DNA from: Macrocystis pyrifera
Lineage: Eukaryota > Sar > Phaeophyceae > Laminariales > Laminariaceae
Direction of reading: 5' to 3'
Assembly: GCA_031763025.1 (NCBI GenBank)
Contig: JASSKH010000023.1
Location: 4,429,501-4,493,500, forward strand
DNA length: 64,000 nucleotides
A program made the translations under genes and the position numbers. The notes below the pieces were generated by a model that worked only from the letters and a program-made list of their open reading frames with translations, was not told the origin of the DNA and did no database searches. How positions within the stretch are numbered: the stretch's first letter is position 1; each line of letters opens with the position of its first letter. Shown here one piece after another: positions 34,700-45,076 of this stretch.

Positions 34700-36756
34700 T
34701 GGATAATGCTCACCGTCGCCTCTATCTAATATCGTTCCCGTCGCGCTGCCCCGTTCCTCTTCCGCGCGGTGTCGTCGCGTCCGTTGTTGCCGTCGTTGTG
34801 TTCGGCGTCCGCGTCGTCCGCTGTTGCCGTCACTGTGTTCTGTGACGCGTCCGCGCTGTCTCACCGAGTCCAAAGTTCGCAGAGGCCCGGCGAGAACGAC
34901 GGCGGAGGAGGGAATTGGGACTATGACAGGTAGCGACGGCGACGAGGAGGCTTTCGCGTCGCTAGCCGACTTTGTAACTTTCAGGCAGAGGATGGCGAAC
35001 GAAGTCGCCGAGCTCCAGGCGGCGCTCCAGAGATCGATGAACGACATTATCGAAGCCTCCCGCCGTGCCGCCCTCGGGGGGTTGGCGGCGCCAGCAGGTT
35101 TGAAACGCATCCCGGCAGCTCTGCTGCCGGGGCCTCCCTGCTGGACTACTCCCCCCAGCACCGCCCTGGTCGGACCGCCGGCCGGACAGCCGTTCGGGAA
35201 CCCCGTCGCTGGGGTCCTCCCACCGACTCCCAACATCGCTGGCCAACCCATCGATGGGGCCACGGGCGCCCGCGCGGGACTGCGTGGGCTCCCCAACCCC
35301 GAGCAGGGCAGGCTCGGCGTAAGTACGGGGCGGGCGTTCTGCCACGGCGGTATTCCGGGCGGCGCCCCCCTCTCGGACAGGCAGGTCCGCTCGCCGTGGT
35401 CCCGGGAGGGCGGGCTACGGTAGCGGTTGGGGGGGGCGGTACCGGGGCCACCGTGGGCCCAGCGGGAGGAGTCAGCTACGGTGGCGGTTTGGCCGGTACC
35501 GAAACCGCCTGCGCCCAACTCGGCCAGGCGGTCGGGCTAGAGTGGATCAGGGGGGGGGGGGGGCTCATTACGGGGGCTATGTGGGCGGCGCCGGTGGTGC
35601 CGGCGCCTTCTCCGGACAGGCGGGCGGGCACACCGCTGGCTCGGCTACGTCCCGGGCGGGGCAGGAGCCAACAACGCGCCATTGATTGCACTCGGCCACG
35701 CGGCCCGCGACGGGCCGGGTAGGCCAGAAGTCGACTCGGATGCTTTACGGGGACGGCAGCGCCAGCAACTCGTTCACGCCTTCGGCCGACAGGTCAACCA
35801 GATTATGACCATCCACGCAGTGGCATCGTGGGCCAACCCCACGACTCGGCTATGGCAGATCATCTGCGGTGGCCGCCTGGCGTCAATGCAGAGGGCGGCA
35901 GTGCAGGGGTACGTGGGAGCCACGGTCAACATTTCGGCCGGCGTCCATGGCATATTGGAGCGTTGGACGACCTCGACTCCTCTGGCATGCACACCGCGCG
36001 GGGGGCAGGCATCAACCGTCCACAGGCACGACACCTGAGCATTTTGGGGTACGCGATTGTTACGATCGCGTCCCGCGGGCTCCCACAAAATGGCGCGAAC
36101 ATCCATGTGGCGCGTGCTCGCATGGAGGCGCTCGGACGAGCCTTCAGCGCGGGGGATACGATCCTCAACGACCACGTTGTGGAGCACTCTGCGGTCGCCG
36201 ATCGCCCGGGAAACTAGGCCAGGCTGGCGGCTCTGGTCACCAAAGACCTGGCGACTTTCACGCTCGACCCGCGCGATGTCCCCGACTGCTGCGGCCACGC
36301 TTGGGCCTACCCCCCGCCGGCGGAGTCCCTTTCCCTCCATTCCGGGGCCGTACTGGCCCCGCTTTTCCGGCTGCGTCGCCCTCGGCGGCTTTGTCAACGC
36401 CGAAGTCCAGCAACCTCGCCTTTTTTCCACCCCGGCGGCCGGGGCCGGGGATGGTGAATGCCGGCAGGGGGGGAAGACCAGTAGGTGCCGCTTCGGTGAC
36501 ACCTGCGTGTTCTCCCACGTCGGTCCCACTCGCAAGACGGGCAGCGGCAATAAGCGCAAGGCGGGGGTCGGCCGATAGCGCCGTCGCAGCCAGCGGCGCT
36601 GTATCCGAGAACCCTGGCCAAGAGGGTCAAGGGCAAGGGCAGGCGGAGGCTGGGGGTGGCGGTGCAAGTAACGGGAGCAGCAGCGGCGGCAGTGGCAGCG
36701 GGGCGTCGAGCGGGGGGTCCTTCACTCGGTCGTCGGCTGCCATAGCTGACGACTAG
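34700..36756 (+). pseudogene. Gag-like region of a retroelement, frame-broken
   Basis: A GC-rich island in sharp contrast to its flanks. A likely start is the ATG at 34921; the frame to 35423 begins with an acidic, helical segment (EEAFASLADFVTF, RMANEVAELQAAL). A Gly-rich part follows in shifting frames (35420-35690). The best-preserved capsid-like stretch is 35750-36210, with a frame change near 35960 (HAVASWANPTTRLWQ, ILGYAIVTIASRGLPQNG). Near 36450-36515 a CCCH zinc finger of spacing C-x8-C-x5-C-x3-H is readable, as in nucleic-acid-binding Gag tails. Then come low-complexity Gly/Ser codons and a stop near 36756. At least three frame changes make it non-functional. Confidence 0.6.
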
Positions 36757-36805
36757 CGGGACGGGCCTCGCCTCCACTGAGGGGGCGAGGCCGGTCGTAA
36801 GGCGC

Positions 36806-38010
36806 ATGGAAGCAGCAGCGCGAGTTGCACAGCTTGTACGTCCGGGGTCGGCGTCCGTTGGGAGCCCAGGTCTTGGGGCCATCGGGTGTCGCGCTATGTT
36901 CAGGAGCGCTGGTAGCCAGCTCATCCGCCAGTCGGTTACGCCGTCATCTCACCGAGCTTATACGTCAGGTTTCCGGTCTCGAATCGTTTATTTTTGTTTC
37001 GGGGGTTAATAAGGGTGGCTGCGTATTTCGACACGCCAGCCTCCACTACGGATAGTAATTCAGGCGTTGCTTAAGTTCGTAGCATGGTGTGCGTTGGAGG
37101 GCGACCAAGCCGGTACTGTTGCCAGTAAACCATCAGCCGTGTTCCGCCGAGTAAACTTGCAAGTGGAGTTTCCCACGTCGTCGCTGCTTGTTGAACATGC
37201 ATTGCAATAGGGGCACGATCGCGCATTGCCGCCGGTACCTCATACAAAGAATTCGTCGCCCTATTTTGTGGGACACGTTGTTGGGAAGACAGGGCCGGTC
37301 CGTGTCGTGGGGCCCGGGTGGTCGAGTTCTTTGGCTGTCGTTCGCATTGGGCTGTTTTATTTTTTTTTGCTTCATGACCATGTCTGACGAAATATTCGCT
37401 TGTTCGTCCGGAGTTGTACACCCCGTGCATTGCTTGACGGGTGACGTAGCAATATTCGCGGGAGAATGACGGTTGACCTCGTTGCAGTGGCATAGGGCCA
37501 CCAACATCAAGGTCCTGTTTCGGGACCATGAAGGGTCCAGGCTCAGCAAAGATCGGGTATCGTGCGCACACGCGACGACGCCTTCGGGGCACGTTCCGGG
37601 GTAGGAGCAGGAGGCGGTGCCGTCGCTCTCATGGTGGAGTTGTTGTCGGGATATCCGACGCTGCCAGAAAGCGCCCCCCTGTCGTCGTATCGGTACGGTC
37701 AGGAGCTCAAAGTTGGGAGGTACACACAGGCCCTCGGGGCACTTCGCGAAGTGTTCGCGGAAACAGGAGGCGATGCCAGCGAAGTCGGTCTCCACTCATT
37801 GCGTATTGCGCAACCACTACGCTGGCGACCAGGGGGAAGTGCCGTAGAAGGCGATCTGGGAGAAGGTAGATGGAAGTCTTCAATTTTTTCCTAGACGTAC
37901 ATCCGCAAGAATCCAGAGGACGCGGGTATTGTATCTCGTAAACTAGCAGATACGGGAAAGATAGGGCAGAGGCAACCAGGCCAGGACACTGTTTGGGGCC
38001 TAACACCGTA
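36806..38010 (+). pseudogene. tyrosine recombinase of a DIRS/Ngaro- or Crypton-like element, broken
   Basis: N-terminal core-binding motif SSHRAYTSGFRS (near 36950-36985). A further frame runs from about 37060 (LLKFVAWCALEGDQAG) with stops at 37206 and later. The C-terminal catalytic part starts near 37562 and reads GLHSLRI (H-x-x-R box, ~37790-37810). A 1-bp loss then shifts frame, and GRWKSSIFS and TYIRKNPEDAG follow, the last carrying the candidate nucleophilic Tyr (~37897). The tail ends at TAG near 38010. It follows the Gag-like region by only about 50 bp, leaving no room for reverse transcriptase or RNase H. The enzyme would cut and rejoin DNA during element integration; this copy is dead. 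Confidence 0.7.
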
Positions 38011-38035
38011 GTATCGACGCGACCTCGATATTGGG

Positions 38036-40085
38036 GTATGTCAATGGTTTACTACCATTGGGGGTCTCGGTCGTCCGAGACGCGTTTGCTAGAGCCCCGG
38101 CCAGTCGGCTGGGAGTGGGGAACTCCCGGGTACTGGCAGTACGATAGGCAACGACAGTCAGCGGCCGGTGTCGCGGCTCTCGTACCACGCCAGTGGATCC
38201 CCCCCCCGACGTCGCAGAGAATAATAATAACATGACAATTCGAAGGATATACAACAAAGCATAGTATGTCTAAGTTCACTTGAGATGCCTCTTTTGTTCA
38301 CAACCGACGGAATTCATTATCTATAGTCATGGGCTCTACCGACGGAAACTAAATGTCTTAGTTTGTTCAGAAGCAGAGAGAAGAGAAGAATAACCATACT
38401 CGCCCCGTGCCCCCTCCTAGCTTCTCGTGATAGGTGCACGAGTAAAGCACGGCATTGCTCGCTGACGATTGATAGGCCTAGAGGCTAGGCCTACTGTTGT
38501 GCTTTCTCCCGACCATCCGCCCCTTTATTCTTTCGAAGGTGGGTGGAACGGAGCGGCGACATGGTGGTGGCCACACCGTATTATACTTTTATTATTGTTT
38601 GCGATTAACTGGTTGCGATTCGTGGCTCTCCCTAGGAGAGTGGAGTATGTCAATGGTTTACTACCATTGGGGGTCTCGGTCGTCCGAGACGCGTTTGTTA
38701 GAGCCCCGGCCAGTCGACTGGGGGTGGGGAACTCCCGGGTACTGGCAGTACGATAGGAAACGAGAGTCAGCGGCCGGTGTCGCGGCTCTCGTACCACGCC
38801 AGTGGATCCCCCCCCCGACGTCGCAGAGAATAATAATAACATGACAATTCGAAGGACATACAACAAAGCATAGTATGTCTAAGTTCACTTGAGATGCTTC
38901 TTTTGTTCACAACCGACGAAATTAAGTATTTATAGTCATGGGCTCTACCGACGGAAACTAAATGTCTTAGTTTGTTCAGAAGCAGAGAGAAGAGAAGAAT
39001 AACCATACTCGCCCCGTGCCCCCTCCTAGCTTCTCGTGATAGGTGCACGAGTAAAGCACGGCATTGCTCGCTGACGATTGATAGGCCTAGAGACTAGGCC
39101 TACTGTTGTGCTTTCTCCCGACCATCCGCCCCTTTATTCTTTCGAAGGTGGGTGGAACGGAGCGGCGACATGGCGGTGACCACACCGTATTATACTTTTA
39201 TTACTGTTTGCGATTAACTGGTTGCGATTCGGGGCTCTCCCTAGGAGAGTGGAGTATGTCAATGGTTTACTACCATTGGGGGTCTCGGTCGTCCGAGCCT
39301 GCGTTTGCTAGAGCCCCGGCCAGTCGACTGGGGGTGGGGAACTCCCGGGTACTGGCAGTGCGATAGGCAACGACAGTCAGCGGCCGGTGTCGCGGCTCTC
39401 GTACCACGCCAGTGGACCCCCCCCCGACGTCGCAGAGAATAATAATAACATGACAATTCGAAGGACATACAACAAAGCATAGTATGTCTAAGTTCACTTG
39501 AGATGCTTCTTTTGTTCACAACCGACGAAATTAAGTATTTATAGTCATGGGCTCTACCGACGGAAACTAAATGTCTTAGTTTGTTCAGAAGCAGAGAGAA
39601 GAGAAAGAATAACCATACTCGCCCCGTGCCCCCTCCTAGCTTCTCGTGATAGGTGCACGAGTAAAGCACGGCATTGCTCGCTGACGATTGATAGGCCTAG
39701 AGACTAGGCCTACTGTTGTGCTTTCTCCCGACCATCCGCCCCTTTATTCTTTCGAAGGTGGGTGGAACGGAGCGGCGACATGGCGGTGACCACACCGTAT
39801 TATACTTTTATTACTGTTTGCGATTAACTGGTTGCGATTCGGGGCTCTCCCTAGGAGAGTGGAGTATGTCAATGGTTTACTACCATTGGGGGTCTCGGTC
39901 GTCCGAGCCTGCGTTTGCTAGAGCCCCGGCCAGTCGACTGGGGGTGGGGAACTCCCGGGTACTGGCAGTGCGATAGGCAACGACAGTCAGCGGCCGGTGT
40001 CGCGGCTCTCGTACCACGCCAGTGGACCCCCCCCCCGACGTCGCAGAGAATAATAATAACATGACAATTCGAAGGACATACAACA
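38036..40085 (+). repeat. 609-bp tandem repeats (three units plus partial)
   Basis: GTATGTCAATGGTTTACTAC recurs at 38036, 38645, 39254 and 39864, a period of 609-610 bp. Units are about 95% or more alike by eye. Each contains a head shared with module B, a middle with CCGACCATCCGCCCCTTTAT, and a tail ending CAATTCGAAGGACATACAAC. The first tail begins about 25 bp after the recombinase stop. No gene. Confidence 0.9.
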
Positions 40086-41130
40086 AAAAATGACTTAATT
40101 TGCTCAGAGGCAGAGAAAAGAGAAGAACGACCATACTCGCCCCGTGCCCTCTCCTAGCTTCTCGTGATAGGTGCACGAGTAGAGCACGGCACTGCCCGCT
40201 GCCGATTGATAGGTCTGGAGGCTAGGCCTACTGTTGTGGTTTCTGTGGTGGTTCCTCTGTTATAGTTCCTCTTCACGTCAGCAGCATGCAGCAGCAACAG
40301 CGGTGGTTGGTGAGCTGCAGCATCATGGAAAGGGAGGAGGACGAGCAGGGGGGACGCACGCTTTCCCGGTACGTGTGCGAGAGGCGTGCGAAAGAAGCGA
40401 GGGTCCGGGAATGTTCGGGGTTCTTAGACCTTGAACTCGAGCGCAATAATTATTTGGGAGTGGAGCTGTCGACTGTGATGCACATGACTCACAAGCCTGT
40501 CTCATGCTCCAGCAAGCATCGCTACCTCGATTGCTTGGGATCGCCAGCCATGATTTGTCTCACGAGGGTTTTCTTCTTGGCCGGTTCGCTCCGATGGATG
40601 GGTAAGAGTTGCTTGCACACGCACGAACTGTGAAAGGTAATACGGGTGGACACTCCTATAACTTTGGGTGTCCTTTCTAAACCCGCGAATTCGCGAATCG
40701 GCCGTTCACAGGAGGGAACAACTGAGGATATTCGCAACAGCATAGACAGGACTCGCACATCAGTAGAGATATTTGTCAAGACGTACCACCGCTGCACCGG
40801 AGCAGAGAGTACAAGGTCTGTACCAGGTATTATGATATATCCGCTAAGAGGCCGTGCCCAGGAATGGAGATAAATACCCGCACACAGAGTATTTGGCATT
40901 ATTAGGGAATACTGATGACACCTGAACGGAGGGCATATGTGCTGTACGAGCACATACCAGGTTTCTTTTTCTCCTCGCAGACATGCCGCACCCAGGAATG
41001 GGGATACATTCTCGCACGTACCGGCATATACTTGACGTATACTTGATATCCTCGATCTCACAACGGACGTTTTTACTTTTCTGATATATATATGAACAAC
41101 GCTACTTTGCCAGTGCCGTCGGCCCTTGGT
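40085..41130 (+). repeat. module B, right copy
   Basis: Direct duplicate of 29290-30440 with scattered substitutions and small indels. It joins the last 609-bp unit on the left and satellite array 2 on the right. The short charged plus-strand frame runs 40286-40633 but diverges in frame from the left copy after LSTVMH. Confidence 0.75.
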
Positions 41131-43360
41131 CTTGTCTGTCACTAACGATCACCAACGATACAGATCATACGTACACGTCGCGGGGCACAAAGTACTGCTG
41201 TATGTACCAACAATGCTGTGCAGGTGCAAAAACAGGCGGTCGATGGTGAGGGACTTTGGGCCGGTGCAGGTCTCGTGGCCGGCGCCAACGCGTCGGCCCT
41301 CGGCCCGTCCCTCACTATGAATAGCGATATATATCATACACGTCGTGAGGCACAACGTACGGTTGTACGTACCAACACCGCTGGGCGGGCGCACTAAAAG
41401 GCGGTCGATGGCGAGGGACTATGCCGGTGCACGTCTCGTGGCTGGCGCCAACGCGTCGGCCTGCTGCCCGTCCCACACTATCGATACTTATCATACGCGT
41501 TGCGAGACACAATGTGTTGCTGTATGTTCCAAAGACGCTGTGCCGGTGCACTAAAAAGCGGTCGGTGGTGAGGGACCATATGCCGGCGCAGGTCGTGGCC
41601 GGCGCCAACGCGTCGGCCCTAGGCCCGTCCCTTACTGACGATACATATAACAAACATCGCAGTACACAACGAACGATGTATGTAACAACACCGCTGTGCC
41701 GGCGCACTAAAAGGTGGTCGATGGTGAGGGAAGATATGCCGGTGCAGGTCTCGTGGCCGGCGCCAATGAGCCTGCGGCCCGCCTCTCACTAACGATACAT
41801 ACCATACAGGTTGCGGGACACAATATATTGCTGTATGTTCCAATGACGCTGTACCGATGCACTAAAAGGCGATCGATGGCGAGGAACTATGTTGCCGGCG
41901 TAGACCTCGTGGCCGGCGCCAACGCAGCTGCCCTTGGCCCGTCCCTCACTAACGATACATATAGTAAACGTTGCGGTACACAACAAACGATGTACTGGTG
42001 TGTAACAACACCGCTGTGCCGGCGCACCAGAAGGCGGTCGATGATGAGGGACTACTGCATGTACCGATGCACGGCTTGGGGGCTGGCGCCGATGCTTCGA
42101 TCGACCCTGCTCCTCACTAACGATACTTGTGTTACGGGTCGCGACGACTTTAGCGATACTTCGAAGTATATATCATACACATCGTGAGACACAATGTACC
42201 GTTGTACGTATCAACAAAGCTGTGCCGGGGCACTAAAAGGCGGTCGACGCTGAGGGAATATATGCCGGTGCAGGTCTCGTGGCCGGCGCCAACGCGTCGG
42301 CCTGTGGCCCGTCTCTCACAAACGATACATATCATACATGTTGCCTTGCCGAACCAGGCGTTATGACCAGCACCAACGCGTCGGCCCTTGGCTTTCCCTC
42401 ACTAGCGACACATATAATGAAGGTCGCGGTACACAGCGAACGATGTATGTAACAACACCGCTGTGCCGGCGCACTAAAGGGCGGTCGATGATGAGGGACT
42501 ATGTGCCGATACACGGCTTGGGGCCAGCGCCGACGCGTCGACCTATGGCCTTGTCCCTCTGTAACGATTCTTCTCATACGCTTTTCGTCGAGTATAGCGA
42601 TCAATATCATTCACGTTGCGAGACACAATGCACTGCTGTACGTGCCAACAACGCTGTGCCGGTGCACTAAAAGGTGGTCGATGGTGAGGGAAGATATGCC
42701 AGTGCAGGTCTCGGGGCCGGCGCCAACGCGTTGGCCTGTGACCCGTATCTCAATAACGATACATATCACATGCGTTGCAAGTTGCGAGACACAGTGTACT
42801 CCTGATGTTCAAACGACGCTGTGCCGATCCACTAAAATGCAATCGATGGTGAGGGACTATGTTGCCGGCGCAAGCCTTATGGCCGGCGCCAACGCGTCGG
42901 CTCTAGATCCGTCCCTCACTAACGATACATATAGTAAATATCGCCGTACACAACGAACGGTAAGACCACTGTGCCGGCGCACTAGAAGACGTTCGATGGT
43001 GAGGGACTACTGTATGTGCCGGTGCATGGCTTAGGGCCGGCGCCGATGCGTCGACGCTTGGCTCTCCCCTCATTAACGAGAGACACAATGTACTGCTATG
43101 TGTTTCGACGACGCCGTGCCGGCGCACAATAAAGCGATCGATGGTGAGGGACCATGTGCCGGCGAAGGCCTCGTGGCCGGCGCCAACGCGTCGGCCCTTG
43201 GCCCGTCCCTCCATAACGATACATACAATACACGTCGCGGTCCACAATGAACGATGTAGGTAACAATAACGGTGTGCCGGCGCACTAGAAGGCGGTCGAC
43301 GGTGAGGAACTATGTGCCGGTGCACAGCTTTGGGCCGGCGCCGATGCGTCGATCCTTGGT
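41130..43360. repeat. satellite array 2
   Basis: Same monomers and variant order as the first ~2.5 kb of array 1. Marker variants near 42073, 42515, 43028 and 43326 correspond to those near 31650, 32161, 32660 and 32927. It stops abruptly at CCTTGG, where repeat A begins. Confidence 0.85.
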
Positions 43361-43362
43361 CT

Positions 43363-43475
43363 TCGTAGTATGGGGTAGTACGTGCCTGGTCCGCAGTTCT
43401 TCACAACATCTGGGGACCCAGGAAGAGTGTTCGTCAGATTCTTGACATGATGAAATTCATTTTCTCTAAAAAACC
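43363..43475 (+). repeat. repeat A, right copy
   Basis: Direct copy of 29171-29285. It shows CCTGGTCCGCAGTTCTTCAC and TGACATGATGAAATTCATTT. It is followed by a tRNA-like unit and by the intact counterpart of the TTAA element's insertion site. Confidence 0.8.
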
Positions 43476-43479
43476 GCTT

Positions 43480-43620
43480 TCATGGTGGGAATGAGATCCG
43501 AATACACTTCCAGCGACCCATGTCCTGCCGATAGACGCCATATATTAGCGTCTTAGTCTGTTGGGCTACTGGTAAAAGGTTAACCAATCGCCCACCCAAT
43601 CTAAGCCTTATAACACTGCC
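43480..43620 (-). repeat. tRNA-like/SINE-like unit with intact TTAA site
   Basis: Read on the minus strand, TAGCCCAACAGACTAAGACG resembles an A box and GTATTCGGATCTCATTCCC a T-arm. The region GGTTAACCAATCGCCCACCC (43578-43597) matches the right flank of the TTAA element but is uninterrupted. Confidence 0.45.
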
Positions 43621-44065
43621 TACCCATTCTGAGCCAAGTAGCATTTGCTTGTGCTTTCCTTTCGCTCTTAGTCTTGCTGTGTTCGTATGTGGTGGTATTG
43701 TTTATCTAGCTTGCCACATCGCCTTCAGGGCGCATGACACTTCCGTTTTTTCTTCTCTTTCGGGTTTTTTCTTAGTTTCTTTCGAATTTTCTCTCTTTCA
43801 TACAGAGGACACGCCGTGCGTGTCGTATCCCGTACAAAAACATGATATTGCATTGTCTTCCTTGCCTACTGCATAACAAGGCAGTAGTATCTCTGTGTCG
43901 TAGGTTTTTTACCACAGAGCTTGTATCTCTTTGGGATGGAACAATTAGTACGGACATTGGTGCTGGATGTCGACGGGTAGCAAGAGCGGTTTGACGAAGA
44001 ACACACACAATAGTACCTGTCAGCTGATACATATCAAAACACCACGCCCACAGCATACCCCCCCC
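43621..44065. other. no gene seen
   Basis: Pyrimidine-rich stretch (43740-43800) and nothing recognisable as coding. Confidence 0.4.
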
Positions 44066-44069
44066 CTTT

Positions 44070-44595
44070 GGGTTGGTGTCGGTTGGCAACGACACTGTAA
44101 AACATGCCGCTCACTACGTGAGCTAGACATCCAGGGTACCGTTTTTTGTTTTTTTTTTTTTTGTTTTTTTTTTGGCGGTCGCCCATAGCCGGTCGTCAAG
44201 TTAGATCATTTGTGCGAGGTAAAGAACCTTTACTCTGCACAAGGGAATTGATCGTATCACGTAGTGTTCAAGGTAAGGCACCCAAGATACAGTTACATAG
44301 TACTCCCATTGCTGTCTCTGGAAGTGGCTACACCGGAAATTAAACTAACTCATTAAAGCTGTCATCCATATGCAAGTCCGCCTCACAAGCGGTTCTTAGT
44401 AAGATGCAGCTCACCCTTCATGCGACTCGCCGGACACCTCACGGCGCTTTGCGCTTGGTGCAAGCAATGTCTGCCTGGTCGGTGAAAACCCGAGATGCTC
44501 CGTCCAGGCATTGTAGGGATGCGAGGGTCTATGGTCATACGACTACGGCCATGCATGAGATGGAGCACATCTCTCCTATCGAGTACACCCCCCCC
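44070..44595 (+). repeat. repeat X copy 4 (near full length)
   Basis: Starts at GGTTGGTGTCGGTTGGCAAC and contains an expanded T run (44140-44173), AAGCGGTTCTTAGTAAGATG and ACGGCCATGCATGAGATG. It ends in a C-rich tract. It is in tandem with copy 5. Confidence 0.8.
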
Positions 44596-44624
44596 TCTCC
44601 CCCTATATTATATACCTGGTATAT

Positions 44625-45076
44625 ATATATAGGTTGGGTTGAAGTCGGTTGGCGACGACGCTGTAAATCACGCCTCTCACTGCGTGAGCTAGACAGCAAG
44701 GGTACCGTTTTTTATTTTTTTTCTTGGCGGTTATCACGGCTGGCAGTCAATTTAGATCATTTTTGTGCGGGGTTGAGGCACCCACGAGGCAGTTACATAG
44801 TAAACCCATTGCTGTCTCTGGAAGTGGCTACACCAGAAATCAAAACAATTAGTTGATGCTGTCATCCATATGCAAGAAAATCCACCTCTAAAGCGGTTCT
44901 TAGTAGGATGCAGCTCACCCTTCATGCGACTCGCCCAACACCTCACGGCGCTTCGCGCTTGGTGCAAGCAATGTCTGCCTGGTCGGTGAAAACCCGACGT
45001 ACTCCGTCCCGGCATTGTAGGCATGCGAGGGTCGACTACGGCCATGCACGATAATGAGTACACCCCCCCCCCCCCC
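44625..45076 (+). repeat. repeat X copy 5 (near full length)
   Basis: GAAGTCGGTTGGCGACGACG to GAGTACACCCC, ending in C14 (45063-45076). It lacks about 20 bp near CTATGGTCATACG present in copy 4. Confidence 0.8.
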
